Below are positions 1 to 8,985 of a DNA stretch of 64,000 bases, in pieces; positions within the stretch are counted from its first letter, which is position 1, and every line of letters starts with the position of its first letter. Below the pieces are notes generated by a model, which was not told where the DNA came from, did no database searches, and saw only the letters and a program-made list of their open reading frames with translations. The position numbers and the translations under genes were made by a program. Origin of the DNA: Pseudomonas oleovorans subsp. oleovorans (GTDB taxonomy: Bacteria > Pseudomonadota > Gammaproteobacteria > Pseudomonadales > Pseudomonadaceae); NCBI RefSeq assembly GCF_002197815.1, contig NZ_NIUB01000014.1:1-64000 (forward strand), written 5' to 3'.

Positions 1-381
1 CTCCAGAGAGCAAAACACCCCGCGCAAGGTAGGGCGTTCAGTGTTGCAATGGATATCGTGATTCGCGGTGAACGACGGATTACGCTTCGCTAATCCATCC
101 TACGGAGTTGATCCGCCTTACCGGGTTAGACGGCCACGGAAATAGCTCAAGCCCCGGCAACATCAGGTAACCCGTAGGGCGCATTAGCCGCAGGCGTAAT
201 GCGCCGAACGAGAGCCGCACACCACAAACTCCAGAGAGCAAAACACCCCGCGCAAGGTAGGGCGTTCAGTGTTGCAATGGATATCGTGATTCGCGGTGAA
301 CGACGGATTACGCTTCGCTAATCCATCCTACGGAGTTGATCCGCCTTACCGGGTTACGGAGTTGATCCGCCTTACCGGGTT
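1..381. repeat. 128-bp direct repeat plus 26-bp tandem repeat
   Basis: Positions 1-128 are repeated almost exactly at 229-356. The 26 bases at 330-355 (beginning ACGGAGTTGATCC) are immediately repeated in tandem at 356-381. The 100-bp spacer between the long copies carries a 'GGCGCATTAGCCGCAGGCGTAATGCGCC'-type palindrome around 179-205, of the kind dispersed through many Pseudomonas intergenic regions. No gene is supported in 1-637; the short reading frames here look like chance. The repeat probably continues to the left of the window. Confidence 0.85.
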
Positions 382-532
382 GGAGGATATGCGCGAAGCC
401 GTAAGGCTCAGCGCCGGCTGCGCCAAACTCGAAGTCTAAGGCGGCATCAACGACAGCATCTTGCGCGTAATTGCGTAAAAAGGGAGTTGACATAAAAGCC
501 CGATGCGGACGGTTACGCCACAAATCCCCCTT

Positions 533-576
533 TGAAAATAAAAACACCCTACGAGAGCTAGGCTTTCGCAGGGTGT
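533..576 (-). terminator. Rho-independent terminator of pilA
   Basis: The inverted repeat ACACCCT...AGGGTGT (544-550 with 570-576) encloses a second paired segment with a three-base loop. Read on the minus strand, the hairpin is followed by a T-rich tract (TTTTTATTTT). It lies about 60 bases beyond the pilA stop codon and points the right way to end the pilA transcript. Confidence 0.85.
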
Positions 577-637
577 AAGGGCGGACGTTTTATATTGACA
601 ACCAATCAAAGACTGACCGCCCTCCAAGATCGCTAGG

Positions 638-1096
638 TTATGATTTGTCCGGAGCGGCGGAACTAGTGCAAGTCCCAGGCAACCAACTTGCCTTGGCTTT
701 GGCACTAAGCAATGCAGTACAAGTCCACTCAGTTACAACACCTGAAGCTTTGAAGGCAGTGTCGGCAGGAACGACAGTTGGAGTCAATGTCAGTGTGATG
801 CCTGCAACATCACCGGCACTCTCTACAGAAATTGCGCCTGCGGAGGATACGGAAAGAGAAGCTGCATACTTAGTTGCTTTGAAATCAGTACCGCAGCCAG
901 CCGGACTAGTACCGAGCTGAGCATGCTCTGATACACAGGTACGTGCCGTACTGGCAGCCAGCATAACTTCACTTGTCTTAGCGCGAGCAGTGTAATCCTG
1001 ATATGCCGGCAACGCGACAGCAGCAAGAATACCAATGATCGCAACCACGATCATCAATTCAATCAGGGTAAAACCCTTTTGCATTTGAGCTTTCAT
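638..1096 (-). CDS. pilA: Type IV pilin (major prepilin PilA)
   Basis: Structural subunit of the type IV pilus, used for twitching, attachment and DNA uptake. The 152-residue protein starts with a short basic leader ending in Gly (MKAQMQKG). The prepilin cleavage site follows ([16 protein letters not shown]), with the conserved Glu5 of the mature pilin and an N-terminal hydrophobic helix. Four cysteines occur: two in the middle (TCVSEHAQ... and GCG) and two near the C-terminus (WTC...LPGTC); the last pair would close the usual D-loop. The gene is divergent from pilBCD, the standard Pseudomonas order, and PilD encoded here would process the leader. It has its own terminator and a putative sigma-54 promoter. 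Pilin C-terminal halves vary strongly between strains, so the function is sure but the allele type is not. Confidence 0.96.
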   Translation of the reverse strand: MKAQMQKGFTLIELMIVVAIIGILAAVALPAYQDYTARAKTSEVMLAASTARTCVSEHAQLGTSPAGCGTDFKATKYAASLSVSSAGAISVESAGDVAGITLTLTPTVVPADTAFKASGVVTEWTCTALLSAKAKASWLPGTCTSSAAPDKS

Positions 1097-1144
1097 TCTC
1101 TAACTCTCCTAGAAATGGACAGGTCCAACGACCTGGTCACAGCA

Positions 1145-1161
1145 ATGCATTCACCATGCCA
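1145..1161 (-). promoter_or_regulatory. Putative sigma-54 promoter of pilA
   Basis: Read on the minus strand the site is TGGCATGGTGAATGCAT. It has the GG and GC dinucleotides separated by exactly ten bases, as sigma-54 -24/-12 elements require. The expected transcription start is about 35-40 bases upstream of the pilA ATG. pilA of P. aeruginosa is known to be transcribed by RpoN with the PilSR system; that this exact site is used is inferred. Confidence 0.65.
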
Positions 1162-1321
1162 AGTTTACACACCAGCCAAACCCGAATGCTCTGGCAGCCC
1201 CCTCACACAAAGCGACATCGCGCCTGATCACTAACTGACCTTTTTCGTCACTCCATAAAACGTGGTTTGGCACACGTCACCATCTAAGCTATAAGGCAGG
1301 CATTGAGTGTGGAGCCCCCCG

Positions 1322-3025
1322 ATGAACGAAAGCGTATCCCTCTCCGGCCTGGCCAAGCAGATGGTGCTGGCCGAGCTGCTGGACGAAAAAGCCGCTCAAC
1401 AGGCGCAACTGCAGGCCCAGCGCAACAAGCTGTCGCTGGTGACTTACCTGGTGCAGAACAAGCTGGTAAAAAGTCGTGCATTGGCAGAACTAGCCTCGGA
1501 GCAGTTCGGCGTTTCCTTTCTCGACCTCAACAGCCTCGACAAGGAAAGCCAGCCACGTGACCTGATCAGCGAGAAACTGGTACGCCAACATCGCGTGCTG
1601 CCGCTATGGCGTCGAGGTAACAAGCTGTTCGTTGCGCTTTCTGACCCGACCAATCACCAGGCCGTCACCGATGTGCAGTTCAGCACCGGCCTGACCACAG
1701 AAGCCATTTTGGTCGAGGACGACAAACTCGGCGATGCCATCGACAAGTTCTTCGACTCAGCCAACAGTGGTATGGAAGATCTGGCCGATGTCGACCTGGA
1801 CGGCCTGGATGTTCAGGCAGTGGATGACGACAAGCAGATAAATGACGGCAACGCCGATGCTGACGATGCGCCCGTGGTGCGCTTCGTCAACAAGATGCTT
1901 TTGGATGCCATCAAGGGCGGCTCATCGGACCTGCACTTCGAGCCTTACGAAAAAGCCTATCGAGTGCGCTTTCGTACCGACGGTATCCTCCATGAGGTCG
2001 CTCGCCCGCCCATCCAGCTGGCGCCACGGATTTCCGCTCGCCTCAAGGTGATGGCCGCCTTGGATATTTCCGAGCGGCGCAAGCCGCAGGACGGCCGGAT
2101 CAAGATGAAGATTTCCAAGACCAAGGCCATCGACTTTCGCGTCAACACCCTGCCCACCTTATGGGGCGAGAAGATCGTGATGCGGATTCTCGACCCTACT
2201 AGCGCGCAAATGGGCATCGATGCACTGGGTTATGAGGAAGAACAGAAAGAGCTGTATATGAACGCCCTGAAGCAGCCCCAGGGCATGATTCTGGTCACCG
2301 GCCCCACTGGCTCGGGAAAGACGGTATCGCTCTATACCGGCCTGAACATCCTCAACACACCAGATGTGAATATTTCCACCGCCGAAGACCCGGTGGAGAT
2401 CAACCTGGAGGGCATCAACCAGGTCAACGTCAACCCCAAGCAGGGCATGGACTTTACCCAGGCGCTGCGCGCCTTTCTGCGCCAAGACCCGGACATCATC
2501 ATGGTCGGGGAAATCCGCGATCTGGACACCGCCTCCATTGCCGTCAAGGCCGCACAGACCGGGCATATGGTGATGTCCACCCTGCACACCAACAGCGCTG
2601 CGGAAACCCTGACCCGCCTGCGTAATATGGGCGTACCCTCCTTCAACATCGCCACCTCGGTCAACCTGATCATCGCCCAGCGCCTGGCACGCAAGCTGTG
2701 CAATAGCTGCAAGAAGGAAGTGGACGTACCGCGCGAGACGCTACTGGCCGAAGGCTTCCCCGAGGACAAGATCGGCAGCTTCAAGATTTATGGCCCGGTG
2801 GGCTGTGAAAACTGCAAGGGCGGTTACAAAGGGCGTGTCGGTATTTATGAAGTGGTTAAAAACACGCCCAACCTGCAGCGGATTATCATGGAGGAAGGCA
2901 ACTCCATCGATATTGCCGCGCAGATGCGTAAAGACGGCTTTAATGACCTACGCACCTCCGCTTTGCTCAAGGCCATGCAAGGGGTCACCAGCCTTGAGGA
3001 AGTCAACCGCGTAACCAAGGATTAA
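1322..3025 (+). CDS. pilB: Type IV pilus extension ATPase PilB
   Basis: Cytoplasmic hexameric ATPase that drives pilus polymerisation. The 567-residue protein has an N-terminal MshEN/GspE-N region (c-di-GMP binding in some homologues) and a C-terminal secretion ATPase. Visible motifs are Walker A GPTGSGKT, the Asp box with Walker B (IIMVGEIRDLDTA), a His box (STLHTNSA) and a tetracysteine zinc site (CNSC...CENC). An in-frame GTG lies at 1307, but the ATG at 1322 is chosen because GGAG sits seven bases before it and the product then begins MNESVSLSGLAKQ, like P. aeruginosa PilB. It is first in a tight pilBCD operon, with only two bases before pilC. Confidence 0.97.
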   Translation: MNESVSLSGLAKQMVLAELLDEKAAQQAQLQAQRNKLSLVTYLVQNKLVKSRALAELASEQFGVSFLDLNSLDKESQPRDLISEKLVRQHRVLPLWRRGNKLFVALSDPTNHQAVTDVQFSTGLTTEAILVEDDKLGDAIDKFFDSANSGMEDLADVDLDGLDVQAVDDDKQINDGNADADDAPVVRFVNKMLLDAIKGGSSDLHFEPYEKAYRVRFRTDGILHEVARPPIQLAPRISARLKVMAALDISERRKPQDGRIKMKISKTKAIDFRVNTLPTLWGEKIVMRILDPTSAQMGIDALGYEEEQKELYMNALKQPQGMILVTGPTGSGKTVSLYTGLNILNTPDVNISTAEDPVEINLEGINQVNVNPKQGMDFTQALRAFLRQDPDIIMVGEIRDLDTASIAVKAAQTGHMVMSTLHTNSAAETLTRLRNMGVPSFNIATSVNLIIAQRLARKLCNSCKKEVDVPRETLLAEGFPEDKIGSFKIYGPVGCENCKGGYKGRVGIYEVVKNTPNLQRIIMEEGNSIDIAAQMRKDGFNDLRTSALLKAMQGVTSLEEVNRVTKD

Positions 3026-3027
3026 CC

Positions 3028-4245
3028 ATGGCGGAAAAAGCTCTAAAAACCAGTGTGTTCACCTGGGAAGGCAAGAACAAAAGCGGTGCCGTCGTCAAGG
3101 GGGAGCTCAGCGGGCAGAACCCGTCCTTGGTCAAGGCGCAACTGCGCAAACAGGGGATCAATCCGACCAAAGTACGCAAAAAGGGGGTGTCGCTCTTCAG
3201 CGCAGGCAAGAAGATCAAACCCATGGATATCGCCCTGTTTACCCGGCAGATGGCGACCATGATGAAAGCTGGCGTGCCACTGCTGCAGTCCTTCGACATC
3301 ATCTCAGAGGGCTTCGACAACCCCAACATGCGCAAGCTGGTCGACGAGGTGAAGCAGGAGGTGGCTGCTGGTAACAGTTTTGCCGCCTCGCTGCGCAAGA
3401 AACCACAGTACTTCGATGAACTGTATTGCAACCTGGTTGAGTCTGGCGAACAGGCCGGTGCCCTGGAAAACCTGCTGGACCGAATTGCCACCTACAAAGA
3501 AAAGACCGAAGCGCTGAAGGCTAAGATCAAGAAGGCGATGAACTATCCAATCGCTGTTGTGGTGGTCGCCATCATCGTCTCAGCCATTTTGCTCATTAAA
3601 GTTGTACCGCAATTCGAGGAAGTTTTCGCCAACTTCGGCGCTGAACTACCTGCCTTTACGCTGATGGTAATAGGCATATCGCAATTTCTTCAGGAGTGGT
3701 GGTTCATTTTTCTGATTGCAATCATCGCCGCTGCCTTTGCATTCAAAGAAGCGATGAAGCGCTCGCAGAAACTGCGCGACTCGGTTGACCGTGGCGTACT
3801 GAAACTGCCAATCGTCGGCGACATTCTTTACAAATCTGCGGTAGCCCGCTTCGCACGCACACTATCAACGACTTTTGCCGCTGGCGTGCCACTGGTCGAT
3901 GCGCTGGATTCGGTCTCCGGCGCCACCGGTAATGTGGTGTTTAAGAATGCGACCAACAAGATCAAAGCAGATGTATCTACCGGCATGCAGCTTAACTTCT
4001 CAATGCGCACCACCGGCACCTTCCCCTCCATGGCCGTGCAGATGACCGCTATTGGCGAAGAGTCTGGCTCGCTGGATGAGATGCTCGATAAGGTAGCGAG
4101 CTTCTATGAAGCAGAAGTGGACAACATGGTTGACGGCCTGACCAGCCTGATGGAACCCATCATCATGTCCGTACTGGGCGTACTGATCGGCGGCCTAATC
4201 ATCGCCATGTACCTACCTATCTTCCAGCTGGGCGCCGTGGTTTAA
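3028..4245 (+). CDS. pilC: Type IV pilus inner-membrane platform protein PilC
   Basis: Polytopic platform protein that couples the PilB/PilT motors to pilin insertion. The 405 residues match the family length. Two GspF/PilC repeats are visible, each followed by hydrophobic segments (for example around residues 173-195, 210-240 and a C-terminal segment near 375-400). Typical family sequences are FTRQMATMMKAGVPLLQ and FARTLSTTFAAGVPLVDALD, one per repeat. The gene starts two bases after the pilB stop and its own stop abuts the pilD start, so translation of the three is probably coupled. Confidence 0.97.
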   Translation: MAEKALKTSVFTWEGKNKSGAVVKGELSGQNPSLVKAQLRKQGINPTKVRKKGVSLFSAGKKIKPMDIALFTRQMATMMKAGVPLLQSFDIISEGFDNPNMRKLVDEVKQEVAAGNSFAASLRKKPQYFDELYCNLVESGEQAGALENLLDRIATYKEKTEALKAKIKKAMNYPIAVVVVAIIVSAILLIKVVPQFEEVFANFGAELPAFTLMVIGISQFLQEWWFIFLIAIIAAAFAFKEAMKRSQKLRDSVDRGVLKLPIVGDILYKSAVARFARTLSTTFAAGVPLVDALDSVSGATGNVVFKNATNKIKADVSTGMQLNFSMRTTGTFPSMAVQMTAIGEESGSLDEMLDKVASFYEAEVDNMVDGLTSLMEPIIMSVLGVLIGGLIIAMYLPIFQLGAVV

Positions 4246-5115
4246 ATGCTTGCTATCGACTTTCTGGCCAGCCATGCGCTGGCCTTTGTTTTGTGTGCTC
4301 TGCTACTGGGCCTGCTGATTGGCAGCTTCCTCAATGTAGTGATCTATCGCCTACCGTTGATGCTGCAACGTGATTGGCAGAGTCAGGCGCGCGAGGTGCT
4401 GGAATTGCCGCCGGCACCAACCGCTCAGACCTTCAACCTGATCCTGCCCAATTCCTGCTGCCCACAATGCGGCCATGAGATCCGCCCCTGGGAGAACATC
4501 CCGGTCATTAGCTATCTGTTCCTGCGCGGCAAGTGTACGAACTGCAAAATCCCGATCAGCAAGCGTTACCCCATCGTTGAACTGGCCTGCGGGCTGCTTT
4601 CCGCTTACGTCGCCTGGCATTTCGGTTTCACCTGGCAGGCCGGAGCGATGCTGGTGCTGGCCTGGGGGCTGCTGGCGATGAGTCTGATCGATGCCGATCA
4701 CCAGATTCTGCCGGATGTACTGGTGCTGCCGTTGCTGTGGCTGGGCTTGATCGTCAATTACTTCGGACTGTTCACCAGCCTTGAAGACGCCCTGTGGGGG
4801 GCGATTGCCGGTTATCTGAGCCTGTGGTCGGTGTACTGGCTGTTCAAGCTGATCACCGGCAAGGAAGGTATGGGTTACGGTGACTTCAAGCTGCTGGCGA
4901 TGCTCGGGGCCTGGGGTGGCTGGCAGGTTCTGCCGCTGACCATTCTGCTGTCGTCGCTGGTCGGCGCGGTGCTAGGTGTGATTCTGCTGCGCATGCGTGG
5001 CAGCGATTCCGGCACGCCGATTCCCTTCGGCCCCTATCTGGCGATTGCCGGGTGGATCGCTCTGCTGTGGGGCGATGTGATTACCGGCAGTTATCTGAAG
5101 TTCGCTGGGTTTTGA
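4246..5115 (+). CDS. pilD: Prepilin leader peptidase / N-methyltransferase PilD
   Basis: Bifunctional inner-membrane aspartic protease that cleaves prepilins and type II secretion pseudopilins after the leader Gly and N-methylates the new Phe1. The 289-residue protein has an N-terminal domain with two CxxC pairs (CPQC and CTNC) that form the zinc site, followed by multiple membrane helices. The two catalytic Asp motifs are visible as DADHQILPD and the GxGD-type GYGDFKLLA. The ATG directly follows the pilC TAA. Its substrate pilA lies on the other side of the cluster. Confidence 0.97.
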   Translation: MLAIDFLASHALAFVLCALLLGLLIGSFLNVVIYRLPLMLQRDWQSQAREVLELPPAPTAQTFNLILPNSCCPQCGHEIRPWENIPVISYLFLRGKCTNCKIPISKRYPIVELACGLLSAYVAWHFGFTWQAGAMLVLAWGLLAMSLIDADHQILPDVLVLPLLWLGLIVNYFGLFTSLEDALWGAIAGYLSLWSVYWLFKLITGKEGMGYGDFKLLAMLGAWGGWQVLPLTILLSSLVGAVLGVILLRMRGSDSGTPIPFGPYLAIAGWIALLWGDVITGSYLKFAGF

Positions 5116-5140
5116 GTCAAACAGCCATAGTTGCCCAAGT

Positions 5141-5222
5141 TGTAGGAGCCCCGCCCCGGGGCGAAGCTTTTGAATTTAGCGCTGCCCCTCAGCACCATTC
5201 GCCGCGGGGCGCGGCTCCTACA
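5141..5222. repeat. REP-type palindrome (GTAGGAGC...GCTCCTAC)
   Basis: Imperfect inverted repeat that begins TGTAGGAGCCCCGCCCCGGG and ends GCGGCTCCTACA. Same family as those at 6294, 10544, 14153, 14275, 16430 and 23901, and as the hairpins inside the two miniature elements. No REP-associated transposase is present in this window. Confidence 0.85.
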
Positions 5223-5248
5223 GGGTTTGAGCTAACCCAGCGACACTC

Positions 5249-5324
5249 GTCATTCCTGCGAAAGCGGGAGTCCAGGAGTTATCCTGACTCCACGAGCTGG
5301 GTCCCCGCCTTCGCGGGGATGACG
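5249..5324. repeat. GTCATTCC palindrome
   Basis: Inverted repeat from GTCATTCCTGCGAAAGCGGGA to TCGCGGGGATGAC, a dispersed palindrome distinct from the REP family. A second copy in better condition lies at 61208-61274. Together with the REP upstream it fills the 290-bp gap between pilD and coaE, where no gene is seen. Confidence 0.8.
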
Positions 5325-5407
5325 GATCGCGGTACACGCGGTTCGCATCATCCAGCAATCCCCCCTACAATCGCGGCCTTGAGCAGTAACGAGACCGCAT
5401 TGGCGTT

Positions 5408-6016
5408 ATGAAACCCTGGATACTCGGCCTGACTGGTGGCATTGGCAGCGGCAAGAGCGCGGTGGCGCAAGGCTTTATCGAACGTGGCGTGCACGTGGTG
5501 GACGCCGATCATGCGGCGCGCTGGGTGGTCGAGCCAGGGCGTCCGGCGCTGGCCAGGATCGTCGAGCATTTCGGCGCGGGCGTACTGCAAGCCAATGGCG
5601 AGTTGGACCGCGCCGCACTGCGCAAGCTGATATTTGCCGACCCCGAGCAGCGCCGCTGGCTGGAAAGTCTGCTGCACCCGCTGATCGGTCAGGAGATCGT
5701 TCAGGTGCTGGCGCGCGCAGAATCGCCCTATGCCATTCTGGTGTCGCCACTACTGGTCGAGTCCGGCCAGCGGCAGATGACCCAACGCATATTGGTCGTC
5801 GACACGCCTGCCGAGTTGCAGGTGCAACGCACCATCGCGCGCGACCAGAGTTCGGAAGAACAGGTTCGCGCCATCATGCAGGCCCAGGCCAGCCGCGAAG
5901 AGCGCCTGCGCCATGCTCACGACGTGCTGGTCAATGATCGTGATATGGCCTGGCTGGACGCGGAGGTCGAGCGCCTGCACAACTTCTATCTGACCCTGCG
6001 TGGAGGCCAGCCATGA
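5408..6016 (+). CDS. coaE: Dephospho-CoA kinase
   Basis: Catalyses the last step of coenzyme A synthesis, ATP-dependent phosphorylation of the ribose 3'-hydroxyl of dephospho-CoA, in the cytoplasm. The 202 residues match the family. The P-loop [14 protein letters not shown] lies at the N-terminus and VVDADHAAR follows, as in CoaE. Its stop overlaps the start of yacG, and the pilD-coaE-yacG order is conserved in Pseudomonas. Confidence 0.96.
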   Translation: MKPWILGLTGGIGSGKSAVAQGFIERGVHVVDADHAARWVVEPGRPALARIVEHFGAGVLQANGELDRAALRKLIFADPEQRRWLESLLHPLIGQEIVQVLARAESPYAILVSPLLVESGQRQMTQRILVVDTPAELQVQRTIARDQSSEEQVRAIMQAQASREERLRHAHDVLVNDRDMAWLDAEVERLHNFYLTLRGGQP

Positions 6017-6207
6017 CCATTACCGTTCAATGCCCAACCTGTAGCGCACCCGTCGAGTGGAAAGCCGAAAACACCTACCGCCCCTTCTGCTGCGAGCGCT
6101 GCAAGCTGATCGATCTGGGCGCCTGGGCCGCTGAAGAGCATGCGATTCCCGGCAATGACCTGGAAGACGAGATGTTCAGCGGCGACCTGCCGACACGGCC
6201 ACATTGA
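6013..6207 (+). CDS. yacG: DNA gyrase inhibitor / zinc-binding protein YacG
   Basis: Small zinc protein of 64 residues that in E. coli binds GyrB and inhibits gyrase. The zinc knuckle is [10 protein letters not shown] followed by FCCERCK, giving the four-cysteine pattern CxxC...CxxxC. The acidic tail is typical. It overlaps coaE by four bases (ATGA), which indicates translational coupling. Confidence 0.93.
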   Translation: MTITVQCPTCSAPVEWKAENTYRPFCCERCKLIDLGAWAAEEHAIPGNDLEDEMFSGDLPTRPH

Positions 6208-6293
6208 TTACAGGCCTGGAAAGAGCCGATTGGCTCGTCTCTCGCTACCACTCTTGGCGACGAGGAAAGCATCGTGACTAGCGCAGCTTGTCC

Positions 6294-6354
6294 GTAGGAG
6301 CCCGCTTGCGGGCGATCAAGTACAAGAGCATCGCCAGCAAGCCGGCTCCTACAG
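6294..6354. repeat. REP-type palindrome
   Basis: Inverted repeat CGTAGGAGCCCGCTTGCGGG ... GCCGGCTCCTACAG between yacG and the convergent small gene. It may also help transcripts from both sides end; no separate terminator is obvious. Confidence 0.8.
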
Positions 6355-6370
6355 GTTGCTATGCAGCTTT

Positions 6371-6586
6371 CTATGGCCGCATAAAAGCGTAGTCGCGGTC
6401 ATCGTCGAGGTTGTCGGCGAGAAACTGCAGTTCGTGCGCCAACTCCCGGGGATCACGCAGCGCCCTGCTCCGCTGTACGACCTCCGACAGCAGCGCACGC
6501 AGTGCCACAACAGGCTCATGACCCTGCACTTCGGCGTCATGCAAATCGTCCTGAACAGCGTTTCTTGCCCAGCTGTGAATACTCAT
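6371..6586 (-). CDS. Small conserved hypothetical protein
   Basis: Acidic cytoplasmic protein of 71 residues starting MSIHSWARNAVQDD and rich in charged helices. I do not recognise a domain. The ATG at 6586 is preferred over a TTG two codons upstream. It lies downstream of the permease-like gene on the same strand. I recall small genes of this kind between yacG and a membrane protein gene in Pseudomonas, but no function is known to me. Confidence 0.65.
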   Translation of the reverse strand: MSIHSWARNAVQDDLHDAEVQGHEPVVALRALLSEVVQRSRALRDPRELAHELQFLADNLDDDRDYAFMRP

Positions 6587-6693
6587 GTTCAAGTCTCTCG
6601 GAGGCGTTTCTCACAGCATGGCGGCAGGCCCGTTTCAGATATTGACGGGGATCAATCCGCTCGCCGCCATTCAATCAGGCAATAAAGCGTCAT

Positions 6694-7383
6694 TCACTCG
6701 CCGTGATCACCCTCCTTCCAGGGCGCCTGCAGATAGCGGCTGCGGTTGAAGGTTTCCAGCCAGTCCGGGTAGAACACCACCAACGCGGTGACGATGGTGC
6801 CGTTGATAAAGGCCTCGGGGAACGCCACCAGCCACAGGTAGCCGGCAAAGTCGTCCAGCCAGGGCGGCATGGGGAACAGCCCGTCCATCCACAACAGCGC
6901 GAGGCCACCGAGCAGCGTCATCAGCGTAGCCAGCGCTGCCGGGAAGAAACCGCAGAAGAAGATGTAGACGAACAGGTTACGCGGCTGCGCGCGCTCGACA
7001 CGGATTGCGCACAGCTCGGTGACCAGCACCGGAATCAGCACCAGCAGCACGCCGTTGATGCCGAGCGAGGCCAGGTCCATGCGACCGATAGCCAGCAGAC
7101 CAAGCTGCGCAGCCAGGCCCGCCAGCACGGCAAGTGGCCAGTCGAGCAGCAGGGTTACGGCGGTCATACCGATGAAGTGGTAGGAAAGCCCGGAGTCGAA
7201 ATCGCGGCGCACCAGCCACAGCAGAAACAGCGCGAGCATGGTGCCGAACAGCAGATGCTGGCGGCGCAGGTCACTGAACAGTTCGACCCAGGGCGCCCGT
7301 GTTATCGCCCAGAGCAGCGCCAGCCCGTAGACCAGCCAGCCGCCCAGCAAGGTGGAGAACGCCAGCAGGTTGGAAGCGATCAT
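6694..7383 (-). CDS. Membrane protein, energy-coupling-factor permease-like
   Basis: Inner-membrane protein of 229 residues with about six to seven hydrophobic segments, starting MIASNLLAFSTLLGGW. The sequence (LSYHFIGMTAVTLLLDWPLAVLAG, then PEAFINGTIVTALVVFYP) resembles CbiM-like energy-coupling-factor permeases, the group often annotated as COG3235. No partner ATPase or EcfT-like gene is adjacent, so a substrate cannot be named. Transport of a metal or vitamin is only an inference from the family. Confidence 0.7.
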   Translation of the reverse strand: MIASNLLAFSTLLGGWLVYGLALLWAITRAPWVELFSDLRRQHLLFGTMLALFLLWLVRRDFDSGLSYHFIGMTAVTLLLDWPLAVLAGLAAQLGLLAIGRMDLASLGINGVLLVLIPVLVTELCAIRVERAQPRNLFVYIFFCGFFPAALATLMTLLGGLALLWMDGLFPMPPWLDDFAGYLWLVAFPEAFINGTIVTALVVFYPDWLETFNRSRYLQAPWKEGDHGE

Positions 7384-7581
7384 GCGCGCACACCCTCTCC
7401 TTCATTTATTGCCATGCCCGGCAGTCTACACCGGTACTCGGATTTGATTTTGCCGGCAGAGCAGCTGCCCTGCCATTGATCGACAACAGCCAAAAAAACC
7501 CTGCTGGATTTCCGCGCTCACCGGAACGACCGAGGCTGCAGGCACTGGCATGCGGGTAAGCGCTGCGGCTAAGCTTCAGAC

Positions 7582-8211
7582 ATGGACGATTCCGATTATC
7601 TGCGCTTACTTACGCACCAGGCCGAACAGGCCAATGCCTTCCTCTCCAACGCGAAGAAATGGGAGCGTGAGCGTTGGGTCTGTCAACGCCTGCTGCAAGC
7701 GCTGAACGTGCGCCATCACAGCGATGACTTCACGCCCAGTGGCCAGGAGCCGCCGGACGTACTGTTTCGCGATGCCAATTTCGAAGTGTTCTTCGTTCTC
7801 GATGAGGGCCGGCGCCTCAATGACGAGTGGCGCGCCGAGCTGGAGCGTCGCCGCAGCGCCTTTTCCCTCAGCCAACTGGTCAGGCGCGAAGCGCGCCCCA
7901 AACGTATTCCAGCCAGCGAGATGCAGGCGCGTCTGGCGCCGACCTTGCGCAAGAAGGCGCATAACTATCACGAGCGTGGCATCGACCTCGGCGAACTCGA
8001 TCTGGTCGCCTTCGTCAGCCTCAAGCGCGCTGTGCTCGACTGCAACAGCCACTTCCCGCCGCCCACCGAATATCTGCGCCAGGGCTGGCGCTCGCTGTCG
8101 CTGGTTGGCCCGCGCTTCGCCCGCGTGCTGTTCGCTCACCCGGATGCTCCGGATTTTCTGCGGCAGAACCTCGGGCGCAGCCTGCTGTTCGATATTGGTA
8201 TCGGCCTGTGA
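7582..8211 (+). CDS. DUF1780 family protein
   Basis: Soluble protein of 209 residues beginning MDDSDYLRLLTHQAEQANAFLSNAKKWERERW, which I recognise as the Pseudomonas-centred DUF1780 family. It is rich in Arg and Glu, with a hydrophobic central segment (NFEVFFVLDEGRRLNDEW). The last four bases overlap the following MOSC gene, so the two are probably co-translated. Function unknown. Confidence 0.8.
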   Translation: MDDSDYLRLLTHQAEQANAFLSNAKKWERERWVCQRLLQALNVRHHSDDFTPSGQEPPDVLFRDANFEVFFVLDEGRRLNDEWRAELERRRSAFSLSQLVRREARPKRIPASEMQARLAPTLRKKAHNYHERGIDLGELDLVAFVSLKRAVLDCNSHFPPPTEYLRQGWRSLSLVGPRFARVLFAHPDAPDFLRQNLGRSLLFDIGIGL

Positions 8212-8762
8212 GCCCATTGCAGGAATTGCTCGCCGACGTACCGCAAGTCGGTCAGGTGCGCTGGCTGGGTGTACGCCCCAGACCACGTGAGGCGATGCTC
8301 GAAGTCGAGGCCGTGGAAGCCCGCCGCGACGCCGGCCTGACCGGCGATCACAGCCGCCCCGGGCCACGCAATGCACGCCAGGTCACGCTGATTCAGTGGG
8401 AGCACCTGGCCGTGGTTGCCGCCTTGCTCGGCCGCGATGCGCCCATGCAGCCCAGCGAGCTGCGCCGCAATATCGCGGTCGCCGGCATCAATCTGTTCAG
8501 CCTCAAGGGCCGGCGCTTTCGCATCGGCCAGGCGCTGCTGGAAACCACCGGCTGGTGCCAACCCTGCGCCCGCCTGGAGGAACGTCTCGGTCGCGGCACC
8601 TTCCAGGCCATGCGCGGCCATGGCGGCATTACCGCTCGTGTGATCGAGGGCGGCATCATCCGCCTGGAGGACGCCGTAAGCGCGGAATCCCTCGAAACGA
8701 TATCTGACCCGCTGGACAACGACGCTCGCCAAGGCTGGCGGGCACGCCTAGCAGGCCGTTGA
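8208..8762 (+). CDS. MOSC domain protein
   Basis: Protein of 184 residues with MOSC (molybdenum cofactor sulfurase C-terminal) features. It has the basic segment GDHSRPGPRNARQVTLIQWEH, a GINLFSLKGRRFRIG strand and a cysteine in TTGWCQPCARLEE. Such proteins bind sulfur or molybdenum cofactor ligands; the substrate is unknown here. The GTG start overlaps the DUF1780 stop. Its last codons (LAGR and TGA) are read from the left arm of the repeat element at 8749, so the original C-terminus may have differed. Confidence 0.85.
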   Translation: MSPLQELLADVPQVGQVRWLGVRPRPREAMLEVEAVEARRDAGLTGDHSRPGPRNARQVTLIQWEHLAVVAALLGRDAPMQPSELRRNIAVAGINLFSLKGRRFRIGQALLETTGWCQPCARLEERLGRGTFQAMRGHGGITARVIEGGIIRLEDAVSAESLETISDPLDNDARQGWRARLAGR

Positions 8763-8956
8763 AAAACGTAGGCGACGACTGCATGGATGCAGGAGGTAGA
8801 GCGAAGCAGGAAGCCCGAGCCGAGGCAGCCAATGCAAGGCAAAAAAAGGCGAAAAACGGTCGGAGTCGCGCTCGACTTTACGAGCTGTAAATGAGCATTT
8901 TGAGCCTGTTTTTAACGCAGCAGTGGCAACGCAGATAGTTTTTCAACAGCCTGCTA
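8749..8956 (+). repeat. Palindromic-arm element, copy A
   Basis: About 208 bp bounded by near-identical inverted arms: TAGCAGGCCGTTGAAAAAC at the left, and GTTTTTCAACAGCCTGCTA at the right. Inside is the core shared by copies A-E (GGTCGGAGTCGCGCTCGAC, then TTTACGAGCTGTAAATGAGC). No reading frame of note. The left arm overlaps the end of the MOSC gene and the right arm ends 29 bases before the DUF3094 gene. Confidence 0.85.
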
Positions 8957-8985
8957 AGATAGCCGCATTCAAGCAGAGGCCCCCC

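Noticed and set aside
1307-1321. GTG at 1307 as pilB start
   Set aside because: It overlaps the ribosome site GGAG that serves ATG 1322, and the family begins MN(E/D)S at 1322.
5052-5411. 119-codon frame between pilD and coaE
   Set aside because: Starts inside pilD and runs through two palindromic repeats; no domain.
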